Assembly: GCF_900094625.1 (NCBI RefSeq)
Contig: NZ_FMAJ01000002.1
Span: 62,001 to 126,000 of the forward strand
DNA length: 64,000 nucleotides
DNA from: Rhizobium aethiopicum
GTDB taxonomy: Bacteria > Pseudomonadota > Alphaproteobacteria > Rhizobiales > Rhizobiaceae
Reading direction: 5' to 3'
How positions within the stretch are numbered: position 1 is the stretch's first letter; every line of letters starts with the position of its first letter. The notes under the pieces are model-generated. The model made no database searches and was not told the origin of the DNA. It worked only from the letters and a program-made list of their open reading frames with translations. Position numbers and translations under genes: made by a program. This document shows, piece after piece, positions 27,170 to 36,830 of this stretch.

Positions 27170-27637
27170 ATGACCGCCAGCACGCAACGTGAACTCGTCC
27201 TCACCCGGGAATTCGACGCCCCGCGCGATAAGATCTTCAAGGCATGGACCGATCCGGATCTCGTCAAGCAGTGGTTCGTCCCGCGCCCGTGGAGTGTGGC
27301 AGAGGCGACGCTCGATGTGCGCCCCGGCGGCGCCAGCGTCGTCGTCATGCAGGATCCCGAGGGCAATCGGTATCCCAACCATGGCGTCTATCTCGAGATC
27401 GTCGAGAACGAGAAGATCGTCTTCACCGATGCCTATACCAGCGCCTGGGTGCCTGCAGAAAAGCCTTTCTTCACCGGTGTTATCCTGCTCGAAGACCTCG
27501 GCAACGGCAGGACGAAATACACGGCCAGGGCGCTGCACTGGCGCGCCGAGGACAAGGAAGCGCACGAGAAGATGGGTTTCCATGAGGGATGGGGAAAGGC
27601 CGCAGATCAGTTGGCTGAACTGCTGACGAAGATGTGA
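27170..27637 (+). CDS. SRPBCC/AHSA1-domain protein
   Basis: The 155-residue protein belongs to the START-like SRPBCC superfamily (AHSA1 group), small ligand-binding proteins. Typical pieces are LTREFDAPRDKIFKAWTDPDLVKQWF near the N-terminus, then PNHGVYLEIVENEKIVFTDAY, and HEKMGFHEGWGKAADQLAELL at the end. It follows the ECF42 gene and carries the same candidate promoter motif, so it is likely a regulon member. ECF operons of this type often include SRPBCC genes. Ligand unknown. Confidence 0.85.
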   Translation: MTASTQRELVLTREFDAPRDKIFKAWTDPDLVKQWFVPRPWSVAEATLDVRPGGASVVVMQDPEGNRYPNHGVYLEIVENEKIVFTDAYTSAWVPAEKPFFTGVILLEDLGNGRTKYTARALHWRAEDKEAHEKMGFHEGWGKAADQLAELLTKM

Positions 27638-27643
27638 GTGTTG

Positions 27644-27673
27644 GGGACGGCGCGGCGAAGGCGGCGCCGTCCC
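27644..27673 (+). terminator. Hairpin after the SRPBCC gene
   Basis: Perfect 10-bp arms (GGGACGGCGC and its complement) surround a 10-base loop 6 bases after the stop. No T-run follows, so termination would be weak or Rho-assisted. Confidence 0.45.
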
Positions 27674-27916
27674 GATGCTCAAGTGCGGTGCGAGGTCGCT
27701 TGGAAGATGATTCCGCCGAGGCTTCGAAGTCGTTGAATTCACATTCGATTCGGAGTTCGGACTGCGGTCGCGGCTCCAGTGGCTTTGACGCCGCCTCTGC
27801 CCCCATGCCTGTGGTCGCCGGCTATCAAGATTCTCGAACAATCCGTTCCAGAATTTGTATTTGCGCTCCATCCCCACCATCCTTATCTCCGGGCGGAATT
27901 CAACAGGATGCCGACG

Positions 27917-28978
27917 ATGGAACTTGGCCTTTACACCTTCGCGGATGTCAATCCCAATCCCTCCCGCAGCAGAGGCGTCGAAGGGGCCGAACGGCTGAAG
28001 CATCTGATCGAGGAGATCGAACTTGCCGATCAGGTGGGGCTTGATGTCTTCGGGCTCGGGGAACATCACCGACCGGATTATGCGGCATCCGCTCCCGCGG
28101 TGGCGTTGGCGGCGGCGGCCGTGAAAACGAAGAACATCCGGCTGACCAGCGCCGTCACCGTACTCTCCTCCGATGATCCGGTGCGCGTCTTCCAGCAGTT
28201 TTCGACGCTCGATCTCATTTCCAACGGCCGGGCCGAAATCATGGCCGGGCGCGGCTCCTTCATCGAATCCTTCCCGCTATTCGGCTACAACCTCGAGGAT
28301 TATGACCAGCTTTTCGAGGAGAAGCTCGATCTGCTGCTGGCGTTGCGCGACAGCGAGACGGTCGATTGGAATGGCGAGCTTCGTGCGCCGATCCGCGGGC
28401 GCGGTGTCTATCCCAGGCCGCTGCAGGATCCGCTGCCGCTCTGGGTCGCTGTCGGCGGCACGCCGCAGTCGGTGGCGCGTGCCGGTGCTCTCGGTCTTCC
28501 GGTGGCGCTCGCAATCATCGGCGGCGAGCCGCGCCGTTTCGCGCCGCTCTTCGATCTCTATCGCGAGGCGGCGCACCGGGCAGGGCAAGATCAGGCGAAG
28601 CTGAAGACCAGCATCAACGTTCATGGCTTCATCGCCGACACGACGCAAGCGGCGGCCGACCAGTTCTACGGGCCACAGGCCGAGGTGATGAACCGGATCG
28701 GCCGCGAGCGGGGCTGGGGGCCGACCAGCCAGGTGCATTTCGACATGTCACGAGGGCCGAACGGTGCACCCTTCGTCGGCGATCCCGAGGCAGTCGCGGA
28801 CAAGATCCTCGCCCATCATACGCTGTTCAAGAACGACCGCTTCCTGCTGCAGATGGCGATCGGTTTGATGCCGCATGATCAGATCATGCGCGGCATCGAG
28901 CTCTACGGGACGAAAGTGGCACCGATCGTCAGAAAGGCATTGACTGAGAAGGGCGAAGGGGCGAAAGCCACAGCTTGA
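27917..28978 (+). CDS. LLM-class flavin-dependent oxidoreductase
   Basis: The 353-residue protein is a luciferase-like, flavin-dependent monooxygenase or dehydrogenase. It shows [26 protein letters not shown] near residue 40, [40 protein letters not shown] in two adjoining stretches, and [17 protein letters not shown] near 170. I chose the ATG at 27917, with AGGA 8 bases upstream; another ATG at 27908 is possible. The 279 bp before it hold only the hairpin after the SRPBCC gene. Substrate unknown. Confidence 0.85.
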   Translation: MELGLYTFADVNPNPSRSRGVEGAERLKHLIEEIELADQVGLDVFGLGEHHRPDYAASAPAVALAAAAVKTKNIRLTSAVTVLSSDDPVRVFQQFSTLDLISNGRAEIMAGRGSFIESFPLFGYNLEDYDQLFEEKLDLLLALRDSETVDWNGELRAPIRGRGVYPRPLQDPLPLWVAVGGTPQSVARAGALGLPVALAIIGGEPRRFAPLFDLYREAAHRAGQDQAKLKTSINVHGFIADTTQAAADQFYGPQAEVMNRIGRERGWGPTSQVHFDMSRGPNGAPFVGDPEAVADKILAHHTLFKNDRFLLQMAIGLMPHDQIMRGIELYGTKVAPIVRKALTEKGEGAKATA

Positions 28979-29016
28979 GGTGGCCGCGGCTGCCCGTGCC
29001 AGCCCGGAACAGACGT

Positions 29017-29775
29017 ATGGTTATCGCAAACGACGACGAACTGGTGAAGCTCAAAGAGATCGGCCGCATCTGCGCCAACGCCGTCCAGGTGATGGCGGCG
29101 GCGATGGAGCCCGGTATGACGACGCTGGAGCTCGACCAGGTCGGCCGCAAGGTGCTCGAGGAGTCGGGTGCGCGCTCGGCGCCGGAATTCTGCTACCAGT
29201 TTCCGGGTGCGACCTGCATCAGTATCAACGAGGAGATCGCCCACGGCATTCCTGGCGCGCGGGTCATTCGCGCCGGCGATCTCATCAATATCGACGTCTC
29301 GGCCGAGAAGGACGGTTTCTTCGCCGATACCGGCGCCTCCTTCGCGGTGCCGCCGGTCAAGCCGAAGATCGAGCGGCTCTGCCGCGACGGCAAGCGGGCG
29401 CTCTGGGTCGGGCTCAATCAGGTGAAATCGGGCGAGCCGCTGGCGAAGATCGGCACCGCCGTCGGCGCCTTTGCCCAGAAGAACCGCTATACGCTGGTCG
29501 CCAACCTCGCGAGCCACGGCGTCGGCCGCTCGCTGCACGAGGAGCCGGCCGAGCTTTCGACCTGGCCGGATCCTTCCGAAAAGCGTGTGATGACGGATGG
29601 CTTGGTGTTCACGGTCGAACCGTTCCTTTCGCTCGGCGCGACCTGGGCCGAAGGCGGCGACGATGCCTGGACGCTCTATGCCGATCCGAAGGCGCCGACC
29701 GTGCAATTTGAGCACACGGTGGTTGCGACGCGGAATGGGCCGGTGATTTTGACGTTGCCGGATGTGCAGGGGTAG
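29017..29775 (+). CDS. map: Type I methionine aminopeptidase
   Basis: The 252-residue metallopeptidase removes N-terminal Met from new proteins. The metal ligands are all visible: Asp in LINIDVSAEKDGFF and Asp in ADTGASFAV, His in LASHGVGRSLHEEP, Glu in FTVEPFLSLG, and Glu in FEHTVVAT. The YQFPGATCISINEEIAHGIPG region is typical. The ATG at 29017 gives a normal length; I saw no strong Shine-Dalgarno. It is unlinked to the ribosomal genes, so it may be a second map paralogue in this genome. Confidence 0.9.
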   Translation: MVIANDDELVKLKEIGRICANAVQVMAAAMEPGMTTLELDQVGRKVLEESGARSAPEFCYQFPGATCISINEEIAHGIPGARVIRAGDLINIDVSAEKDGFFADTGASFAVPPVKPKIERLCRDGKRALWVGLNQVKSGEPLAKIGTAVGAFAQKNRYTLVANLASHGVGRSLHEEPAELSTWPDPSEKRVMTDGLVFTVEPFLSLGATWAEGGDDAWTLYADPKAPTVQFEHTVVATRNGPVILTLPDVQG

Positions 29776-29979
29776 AGCAGCGTCCGGTTTTAGGGGAGCC
29801 TCGCTTGTGCGGAGCGCTCACTGAGCTTGGCGGCCAGCTTTCCTCTTCACCCGTGTTTCTGACCTGCGCCCTAGATATATCGTTCGAAAGCGAAGGCAAA
29901 ATCGGATCTTTCGCAGGATTGATCGATCGATCAGAAATACTCGTTTGTGGCGACCGCGCTGCAGCGCGATAAGCGCAGC

Positions 29980-31164
29980 ATGCTTTCCCGTCCGCCTCTT
30001 TCCGCGCTGAACCTCGTTGCCACCGCTGCTGCCGGCGCCGTCGCCATGGCGGCGGCCATGGGCTTCGGGCGCTTCTCCTACACGCCGATCCTGCCCGGCA
30101 TGATGAGCGGCGTGCCGCTTTCGGCGGCGGATGCCGGCTTTATCGCGTCGGCAAATTTTGTCGGCTATCTCGTCGGCGCCGTGCTTTCGGCCTATGGCTG
30201 GGCGGCGGGGAGGGAGCGGCTGGTGGCGCTGCTGGCGCTCTTCGCCACCGCAATCCTGCTTGCCGCAATGGCGGCCACCAATTCCGTCGCGGTCTTTGCC
30301 GTCATCCGCTTCCTTGCCGGCCTCGCCAGCGCCTTTGCGATGGTCTTCACCTCGTCGATCGTGCTCAGTCACGGGGCTGCCGCCGGTAATGACCACGTGC
30401 AGGCGGCGCATTTCGGCGGCCCGGGGGCGGGCATTGCGCTTTCCTCCATCATGGTGCTTCTGATCGGGCTTGGCTTTCACGACGGGCCGGGCGGCTGGCG
30501 CGCCGACTGGATCGGCGGGGCGCTCTATTGCGCGGCAAGCCTCGTCATCGTCTGGTGGCTCTTGCCAACGGCGCCGGCACAATCGGCGCAAACGGGCAAG
30601 GAGCCGGCGCTTATCTGGAACAGGCCGATGGTGCTTGTTACACTGTCCTACGGTCTGTTCGGCTTCGGCTATATCATTACGGCGACCTTCCTGGTTACCA
30701 TCGCACGGATGGCGGCGACGGGAGCTTTCGTGGAATTTCTCTGCTGGTTCATTGCCGGTGTGACCTCAGCGGTGGCGCTGTTTGCCTGGAAGCCGCTGGT
30801 GCGGCCGCTCGGGCTCGGCGGCGTCTATATCGCTGCCCTTTTCGTCGAAGCCGCCGGCGTGCTTGCGACGGTGGCGCTGCCGCCGTCTGTCGCGCCGCTG
30901 ATCGGCGGTGCGCTGTTCGGGGCGACGTTCCTGGCGATCACCGCTTACGGGCTGCAGATCGGGCGCAAGCTTGCGCCCGAGAGCCCGCGGCGCATCCTGG
31001 CGATGATGACGGCCGCCTTCGGCGTCGGCCAGATCGTCGGACCGGTCGTCGCGGGCTGGATCGCCGAACGCTCGGGGAGTTTTACCGTGCCGACGGTGAT
31101 CGCCGCCGCCGCACTTCTCGTCTGCGCGGCGCTCGTCATGCCGATCATCAGGAAAATCGTCTAA
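29980..31164 (+). CDS. MFS transporter, YbfB/YjiJ family
   Basis: The 394-residue inner-membrane protein has about twelve hydrophobic segments. The N-terminus has the MAAAMGFGRFSYTPILPGMM motif of the YbfB/YjiJ (MFS_4) group. ASANFVGYLVGAVLSAY follows. The second half repeats the pattern, with TAYGLQIGRKLAPESPRRILAMMTAAFGVGQIVGPVVAG in two adjoining stretches. The ATG at 29980 is preferred; a GTG at 29947 would add 11 residues. Substrate unknown; the direction of transport is probably export. Confidence 0.82.
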   Translation: MLSRPPLSALNLVATAAAGAVAMAAAMGFGRFSYTPILPGMMSGVPLSAADAGFIASANFVGYLVGAVLSAYGWAAGRERLVALLALFATAILLAAMAATNSVAVFAVIRFLAGLASAFAMVFTSSIVLSHGAAAGNDHVQAAHFGGPGAGIALSSIMVLLIGLGFHDGPGGWRADWIGGALYCAASLVIVWWLLPTAPAQSAQTGKEPALIWNRPMVLVTLSYGLFGFGYIITATFLVTIARMAATGAFVEFLCWFIAGVTSAVALFAWKPLVRPLGLGGVYIAALFVEAAGVLATVALPPSVAPLIGGALFGATFLAITAYGLQIGRKLAPESPRRILAMMTAAFGVGQIVGPVVAGWIAERSGSFTVPTVIAAAALLVCAALVMPIIRKIV

Positions 31165-31285
31165 CCGGTTACATCTGCGTAACAATCGGCCAAACCCATT
31201 GCTGCTTCCTTCGAACTGCCTTAGTTTCCGGGCAACAAACGTCTGCTGATACTCCCGAAATTCCAGTTCAGGAAAGCGCTCCCTA

Positions 31286-32557
31286 GTGTTTCATTCCTTC
31301 TTCCCTAAGCCGAAACTTTTCTTCACTTCGCTTGCAGTATGGACGCTCCTATGTATCGCGTTGTGGTACACCGTTGGCGAACGAATTGGCGTGTCATTGG
31401 GTTACGGACCCTTAGGCCCAGACCAGCAACCGCCAATCGGTCTGGATTTCTTTCTCCTTCGCGATAATCTTTTCTTTTATGCATTTTTTCTAATATGCGT
31501 TGTGCTCTTTTGCGGTGCTTGGCATGTCGTCGCGGCGAGCCATCCCTGGAAAATTTGGTCAATCTGGGGTTCCGCGTTGATCATCCTGACGACATATTTT
31601 GGCGTTCAGATCTCCGTCGCGATTAACAACTGGCGTCGCCCTTTCGGAGATACGCTTCAAAATGCTCTCGATAAGTCAGGGGGTATAACAGTATGGAACT
31701 TCTACAGTCTCATGCTGGTATTTGCGCAAATCGCTTTTCTAAGCATGTTCGTCTCCATTCTCGCGGACTTCTTCACCAGCCACTACGTCTTTCGTTGGCG
31801 GACGGCTATGAACGACTTCTATATGTCGCAATGGAAAAAGCTTCGACACATCGAGGGCGCGTCTCAGCGTGTGCAAGAAGATACGATGCGATTTGCGAAT
31901 ATCCTGGAAGGTCTGGGAGTGAGTTTGATCAACTCCGTGATGACCTTGATCGTCTTCCTTCCAATTCTTCTATCGCTATCGAGCTATGTGAAAGAACTGC
32001 CGGTTATCGGCGAGGTGTCGGACAGCTTGTTCTGGCTGGCTCTTTTTTGGTCCATCTTCGGAACCGTGCTTCTTGCGGTCGCGGGTATTAAGCTTCCCGG
32101 GCTGAATTTCAAGAACCAGCGCGTCGAAGCAGCTTATCGAAAAGAGCTAGTTTATGGCGAGGATCATGAAGAACGCGCATCTGCTCCGGTTGTGAGGGAT
32201 CTATTTGGAAATGTTCGCCGAAACTACTTCAGGCTGTATTTTCACTACCTGTACTTCAATGTAGCACGATATTTCTATATCCAAGCGGATGCGCTTTTCG
32301 TTACGTTCATGCTGGTCCCGACAATCGTGGCAGGCACTATAACCTTCGGCATTTATCAGCAGATTCTGACTGCCTTCGGACAAGTCAGTAACTCGTTCCA
32401 GTATCTCGTGAATTCTTGGACGACGATCATCGAGCTGCTGTCTATCCATAAACGCCTCAAGGCCTTCGAGGCAGCCATCGATGATGAACCGTTGCCGGAG
32501 ATCGATCAGCGTTATCTAGAGCGAGAAGCGGCGGGCGTTGCACACGTTGACGGTTGA
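31286..32557 (+). CDS. BacA/SbmA-like peptide transporter
   Basis: The 423-residue inner-membrane protein has about seven membrane segments and no ATP-binding domain. It closely resembles rhizobial BacA as I remember it: the MFHSFFPKPKLFF start, FRWRTAMNDFYM, LRHIEGASQRVQEDTMRF, EGLGVSLINSVMTL, KNQRVEAAYRKELVYGEDHEER and NSWTTIIELLSIHKRLKAFE. BacA imports antimicrobial and plant NCR peptides and is needed for symbiosis. The coding sequence has visibly low GC (line 31441-31500: 19 of 60) against about 60-70% next door, which suggests transfer or a paralogue. Whether it is the symbiotic BacA or a second copy cannot be told here. Confidence 0.88.
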   Translation: MFHSFFPKPKLFFTSLAVWTLLCIALWYTVGERIGVSLGYGPLGPDQQPPIGLDFFLLRDNLFFYAFFLICVVLFCGAWHVVAASHPWKIWSIWGSALIILTTYFGVQISVAINNWRRPFGDTLQNALDKSGGITVWNFYSLMLVFAQIAFLSMFVSILADFFTSHYVFRWRTAMNDFYMSQWKKLRHIEGASQRVQEDTMRFANILEGLGVSLINSVMTLIVFLPILLSLSSYVKELPVIGEVSDSLFWLALFWSIFGTVLLAVAGIKLPGLNFKNQRVEAAYRKELVYGEDHEERASAPVVRDLFGNVRRNYFRLYFHYLYFNVARYFYIQADALFVTFMLVPTIVAGTITFGIYQQILTAFGQVSNSFQYLVNSWTTIIELLSIHKRLKAFEAAIDDEPLPEIDQRYLEREAAGVAHVDG

Positions 32558-32612
32558 TGCGTGAGTTTGGCCTAGTGGGGCCTGGAATTCAGATGCTGGC
32601 GCCCATTAGTCG

Positions 32613-32644
32613 GAGTGAGGGGGCAAACGGCACCTCCCTCACTC
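32613..32644. terminator. Hairpin between convergent genes
   Basis: GAGTGAGGG (32613-32621) pairs with CCCTCACTC (32636-32644) around a 14-base loop. It lies between the ends of the BacA-like gene and the convergent deacetylase gene and could serve both. No T-run is present. Confidence 0.45.
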
Positions 32645-32655
32645 CTAACTCACTA

Positions 32656-33645
32656 TCAGAGACCCGATGTCCGCTGCAGTTTCCCACGCGCCTCGATCAG
32701 TGGAATCGCTTCTGAATAGCTTACACAGGCCACGTCGGCCTTATGACAGACGTCCGTGACCAGGCGCTCCAGCGCGCGCCAGTAGGCGCCGCCGTTCATT
32801 TCGACGAAGTGAAAGCCGAGTTGGAGGGGGATGCGGTCGCCGTTATATTGGCGGTCGAAGGCCCGGGAGAAGGCAGCGTAGGCGCGGTCCTCGAATTCCT
32901 TCGAATCCGCGCTGTCCTCTTCACCCTTGGAGTGGCGGACGAAGAGATTGTAGTCCATGCCGATGATCGGCTTTTCGTTGGGCCCCTCGGGGATAAGGGG
33001 GAGGCCGAAGCGGATGACGCCGTCTTCCTCGACGGGCATGGCCGGCCCTTTGGTCACGAGGCTGGCATCATAGGTGAATCCCGCCTTCTTCTCGGCGGCG
33101 ATCATGTCTGCACCCGCGGTCGCGGAAAGATAGGGAGCGCGAAAGCCCTTGATGCCGTGATCGATCAGATCCTGCCAACCGGCCGGCTCGTCGAGGCCGA
33201 CTCTCTTCCAGGCGTTTTTCAACGTCGCATGAAAAGTCGCGTATTCAGCCGACCAGTCGCCCTCGCTCCAGAGGCGGCCGTCGAAATGGCCGCAGGCATG
33301 GCTCGATATGTCGTGGCCTTCGAGATGGGCGTGCCAGATATTGCCGAGGCGTTCGCGGATCTCGTCGTCGCTCTGGGCGAAGCCGACATTGGATTTTCCG
33401 CGTTTCTGATGCGGCGCCTGGTAGGCCTTTTTCGCCGCCTCGTTCATCAGGAAGGTGCAGGAGAGAAAATAGGTGAAGTGGGCGCCATTCTTGGCGGCCA
33501 TCTCGCGGCTCTTCAGCCAGAGTGCATTATCGTGGGCGCCGTCAAAGGAAATGATGACGAGTTGTTTCGGCCGGTCGTCCGCCTCTGCCGTGACGGGAAG
33601 AAGGAACGAGGCAGCCAGACAAGTGGCCAGAAGAAGACGAGACAT
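32656..33645 (-). CDS. Secreted polysaccharide-deacetylase-like protein
   Basis: The 329-residue protein has a signal peptide (about 1-23, ending in AEA-DD). The NodB-like region starts with QLVIISFDGAHDNALW, in the place of the TFDDG motif. HLEGHDISSHACGHFDG supplies the HxxxH metal-binding pair region, and GFRAPYLS is the RAPY motif. The fold is thus likely, but the first motif (SFDGAHD) is unusual, so activity on a sugar polymer is not certain. The ATG at 33645 is chosen for the signal peptide; the frame runs 49 codons further upstream without sense. Probably periplasmic. Confidence 0.78.
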   Translation of the reverse strand: MSRLLLATCLAASFLLPVTAEADDRPKQLVIISFDGAHDNALWLKSREMAAKNGAHFTYFLSCTFLMNEAAKKAYQAPHQKRGKSNVGFAQSDDEIRERLGNIWHAHLEGHDISSHACGHFDGRLWSEGDWSAEYATFHATLKNAWKRVGLDEPAGWQDLIDHGIKGFRAPYLSATAGADMIAAEKKAGFTYDASLVTKGPAMPVEEDGVIRFGLPLIPEGPNEKPIIGMDYNLFVRHSKGEEDSADSKEFEDRAYAAFSRAFDRQYNGDRIPLQLGFHFVEMNGGAYWRALERLVTDVCHKADVACVSYSEAIPLIEARGKLQRTSGL

Positions 33646-33766
33646 AAGCACCGCGACAATTTGTTCGCGATTTCCCTCCAATAGAATTGCGGCGAAGCTG
33701 CGGTCTTGCTGGCATTTTTTCGCGTCAAGCTCTAAGCCATGACAAACAGCACGGAAGGGATGCGCA

Positions 33767-34351
33767 ATGACGTTACTTATCGTCGGAATCATACTTTTTC
33801 TCGGGGTGCATCTGGTGCGGGTGTTGGCTCCGGACCTGCGCCGCTCGATGATCGCAAGCCTCGGCGAAAGGGGCTGGCGGGCCGGCTATTCGATCGCGAG
33901 CATCCTCACGCTGATCCTGTTGATCTACGGTTTCGGGCAGGCCCGGCAGGTGACCGGCATGCTCTACAACCCGCCTGTCTGGACGGCGCACGTCGCCATC
34001 ACGCTGATGCTGATCGCGATGATCTGTCTCGTCGCTTCGCTATTGCCGGCGGGCCATATTGCGACGAAGACGAAACATCCAATGGTGCTGTCGGTGAAGG
34101 TCTGGGCCCTGGCGCACCTGCTCGCCAATGGCGAGACGTCGTCGGTGTTGCTGTTTGCGGCCTTTCTCGCCTGGGGCGTGATCGTGCGCATTTCGCTCAA
34201 ACGGCGGCAGTGGGCGGGCGAGATCACGCTCCGGCCTTTCGTCTCGGCGAAATACGACCTCTATGCCGTCGTCATCGGCATCGTCGTCTGGGCGCTGATC
34301 ATCTGGAAGCTGCACGAATGGTTGATGGGGGTTTCGCCGCTCGTTGTGTAG
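33767..34351 (+). CDS. NnrU family membrane protein
   Basis: The 194-residue inner-membrane protein has about five to six hydrophobic segments. Typical NnrU features are the short start MTLLIVGIILFLGVHLVRV, RGWRAGYSIASILTLILLIYGFGQAR, KTKHPMVLSVKVWALAHLLANGETSSVLLF in adjoining stretches, and the C-terminal WKLHEWLMGV. NnrU proteins are linked to nitrite and nitric-oxide respiration in some bacteria, but no denitrification gene is near, so no such role can be claimed here. It is divergent from the deacetylase gene with 121 bp between starts. Confidence 0.85.
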   Translation: MTLLIVGIILFLGVHLVRVLAPDLRRSMIASLGERGWRAGYSIASILTLILLIYGFGQARQVTGMLYNPPVWTAHVAITLMLIAMICLVASLLPAGHIATKTKHPMVLSVKVWALAHLLANGETSSVLLFAAFLAWGVIVRISLKRRQWAGEITLRPFVSAKYDLYAVVIGIVVWALIIWKLHEWLMGVSPLVV

Positions 34352-34451
34352 TGAATCTTTCAGATCCCCCTTACAACGGCCGTAAAATGGGGTAGAAGGC
34401 CCGCAATATGCATCATGCATAGTGTGAGTATTTCCGCGGCCGGAGACGAGA

Positions 34452-35135
34452 ATGGCATTCAACGACGACAGCTTCATCCGTGAAGTCAATGAGGAATTGC
34501 GATCCGACCAGATGAAGGGCGTCTGGCGCCGCTTCGGCCGCTATATCATCGTCGTCGCCATCCTGATCGTCGTCGGTACCGCCGGCAAGGTGCTCTACGA
34601 GTACTGGGACGAAAACCGCTCCTCCGGCGCCGGCGACCAATTCCTGGCGGCGATGAAGCTTGCCGACGAGAACAAGAACGATGAGGCGCTGGCCGCGCTC
34701 GACAAGCTGGAGAAGGAAGGTCATGGCGCCTATCCGGTGCTGGCGCGCATGCGGGCCGCGACCGTCCAGGTCCAGAAGGGTGATGCTGCCGCGGCGATCG
34801 CCGCCTTCAATGAGATCGGCAAAGACAACGGCGTTCCGGCTGTCGTGCGCGATGTCGCCAGAATGCGCGCGGGCTGGCTGCTGATCGAAAACGGCTCCTA
34901 TGAGCAGGTTTCGGCCGCGGTCGAAGAAATGGCGGTGCCGAGTAACGCCTTCCGCCATTCGGCGCGCGAAGCACTCGGGCTGGCCGCCTACAAGGCCGGC
35001 AACATGGCGCAGGCGCGGCAATGGTTCCAGTCGATTGCCGACGACACCGGCAGCCCGCGCCCTGTTGCCAATCGCGCTCAGATGATGCTTGATCTTATTA
35101 CCGCATCCGGCAAGGCGCCCGCCGCGCAGGGCTGA
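34452..35135 (+). CDS. YfgM-like tetratricopeptide protein
   Basis: The 227-residue protein has a short cytoplasmic N-terminus, one membrane helix (about 31-47), and a periplasmic TPR-like domain (about 60-215). The start FNDDSFIREVNEELRSDQMKGVWRRFGRYI is typical of this family. In gamma-proteobacteria YfgM is a SecYEG- and chaperone-linked protein encoded just before der, and the same order is seen here with a 16-bp gap. That synteny supports the assignment and suggests a two-gene operon. Confidence 0.82.
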   Translation: MAFNDDSFIREVNEELRSDQMKGVWRRFGRYIIVVAILIVVGTAGKVLYEYWDENRSSGAGDQFLAAMKLADENKNDEALAALDKLEKEGHGAYPVLARMRAATVQVQKGDAAAAIAAFNEIGKDNGVPAVVRDVARMRAGWLLIENGSYEQVSAAVEEMAVPSNAFRHSAREALGLAAYKAGNMAQARQWFQSIADDTGSPRPVANRAQMMLDLITASGKAPAAQG

Positions 35136-35151
35136 GTTTTAAGGAAAAAGA

Positions 35152-36573
35152 ATGAGTTTCACGGTCGCCATCGTCGGTCGCCCGAATGTCGGCAAGTCGA
35201 CGCTATTCAACCGCCTGGTGGGCAAGAAGCTTGCGCTCGTCGACGATACCCCCGGGGTGACGCGCGACCGTCGGCCGGGTGACGCGCGGCTGATGGGCCT
35301 GACCTTTACGATTATCGACACGGCCGGCCTCGAAGAGGCGGATGAGGAAAGCCTGCAGGGCCGCATGCGCGCGCAGACGGAAGCGGCGATCGACGAGGCC
35401 GATCTGTCACTGTTCGTCGTCGATGCCAAGAACGGGCTGACGCCTGTCGATACTGCGCTCGCGGAAATGCTGCGCAGGCGCGGCAAGCCGGTGGTGCTCG
35501 TCGCCAACAAATCCGAAGCGCGTGGCTCCGATAGCGGCTTCTATGATGCCTATACGCTCGGCCTCGGCGAGCCGACGCCGATTTCGGCCGAACACGGGCA
35601 GGGCATGCTCGATCTGCGCGACGCGATCGTCGAGGCGATCGGCAAGGACCGGGCTTACGCCAAGGAAGACGTTGCCGTCACTGATGTCGATATCCCTCAC
35701 ACGGCTGATGAGGGTGAGGACGAGGACGAAGAACCCGCCTATGACGAGAGCAAGCCGCTCCGAGTGGCGATCGTCGGCCGTCCGAATGCCGGCAAATCGA
35801 CGCTGATCAACCGTTTTCTCGGCGAGGACCGGCTGCTGACCGGGCCGGAGGCAGGCATTACCCGCGATTCCATCTCGGTGGAGTGGGACTGGCGCGGCCG
35901 CACGATCAAGATGTTCGATACTGCGGGCATGCGCCGCAAAGCGCGGGTGACGGAGAAGCTGGAAAAGCTCTCGGTTGCCGATGCGCTGCGCGCCATCCGC
36001 TTCGCCGAAACCGTCGTCATCGTTTTCGATGCGACGATCCCTTTCGAAAAGCAGGACCTGCAGATCGTCGACCTCGTGCTGCGCGAGGGCCGGGCGGCCG
36101 TGCTTGCCTTCAACAAGTGGGATATGATCGAGGACCGTCAGGCGGTGCTTGCGGATCTGCGTGAAAAGACCGACCGGCTGCTGCCGCAGGCGCGCGGCAT
36201 TCGTGCCGTGCCGATCTCCGGCCAGACCGGCTGGGGCCTCGACAAGCTGATGCAGTCGATCATCGACACCGACAGGGTCTGGAACAAACGCATCTCGACG
36301 GCGAGGCTCAATCGCTGGCTGGAGACGCAGCAGATCCAGCATCCGCCACCGGCCGTCTCCGGCCGCCGGATCAAGCTGAAATACATGACGCAGGTCAAGG
36401 CCCGCCCGCCCGCCTTCATGATCTCCTGCACCCGCTCGGACGCGCTGCCGGAATCCTATACGCGCTACCTGATCAACGGGCTGCGCAACGATTTCGACAT
36501 GCCGAGCGTGCCGATCCGCATCCATTTCCGCTCGCCGGATAATCCGTACGAGTCGAAGAAGAGGCGGACGTAG
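35152..36573 (+). CDS. der: Ribosome biogenesis GTPase Der (EngA)
   Basis: The 473-residue essential GTPase takes part in 50S ribosome assembly. It has two tandem GTPase domains. The first has [16 protein letters not shown] (G1, residue 8), DTPGVTRD (G2), DTAGLEE (G3) and NKSE (G4). The second has [16 protein letters not shown] (about 207), [11 protein letters not shown] and NKWD. A C-terminal KH-like domain includes [17 protein letters not shown]. An acidic linker ([14 protein letters not shown]) joins the two G domains. The full normal length is present. Confidence 0.97.
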   Translation: MSFTVAIVGRPNVGKSTLFNRLVGKKLALVDDTPGVTRDRRPGDARLMGLTFTIIDTAGLEEADEESLQGRMRAQTEAAIDEADLSLFVVDAKNGLTPVDTALAEMLRRRGKPVVLVANKSEARGSDSGFYDAYTLGLGEPTPISAEHGQGMLDLRDAIVEAIGKDRAYAKEDVAVTDVDIPHTADEGEDEDEEPAYDESKPLRVAIVGRPNAGKSTLINRFLGEDRLLTGPEAGITRDSISVEWDWRGRTIKMFDTAGMRRKARVTEKLEKLSVADALRAIRFAETVVIVFDATIPFEKQDLQIVDLVLREGRAAVLAFNKWDMIEDRQAVLADLREKTDRLLPQARGIRAVPISGQTGWGLDKLMQSIIDTDRVWNKRISTARLNRWLETQQIQHPPPAVSGRRIKLKYMTQVKARPPAFMISCTRSDALPESYTRYLINGLRNDFDMPSVPIRIHFRSPDNPYESKKRRT

Positions 36574-36624
36574 GGTTAAGGGCGTTGGCTGCGGTGTCAC
36601 GCGGCATTGTTGCGCCGTCGTGCG

Positions 36625-36796
36625 GCACCCCCTCTGTCCTGCCGGGCATCTCCCCCACAAGGAGGGAGATTGGCTGGGCGTGATGGCTTCCCCAAACAAC
36701 TGGCCGTCACATGTATCGTAAAATTAGGGCGAGGCATGGCTTCTTGCCAATCTCCACCCTGGTGGGGGAGATGCCCGGCAGGGCAGGGGGGTGGCC
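36625..36796. repeat. 172-bp imperfect inverted repeat after der
   Basis: Two arms of about 50 bp (about 36625-36674 and 36746-36796) are near complements, each holding CCTGCCGGGCATCTCCCCCA or its reverse. About 70 unrelated bases lie between. No open frame of note is inside. The arm ends match the 38-bp palindrome at 18830. It has the look of a rhizobial intergenic palindromic element and fills the 257 bp between der and the MarR gene. Confidence 0.8.
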
Positions 36797-36830
36797 ACAC
36801 GGCACAACCGTTCTCCCGCTCGTCTAACGC

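Noticed and set aside
36625..36796. MITE-like transposon with target duplication
   Set aside because: The arms are imperfect and no direct repeat flanks them, so I list it only as an intergenic inverted repeat.
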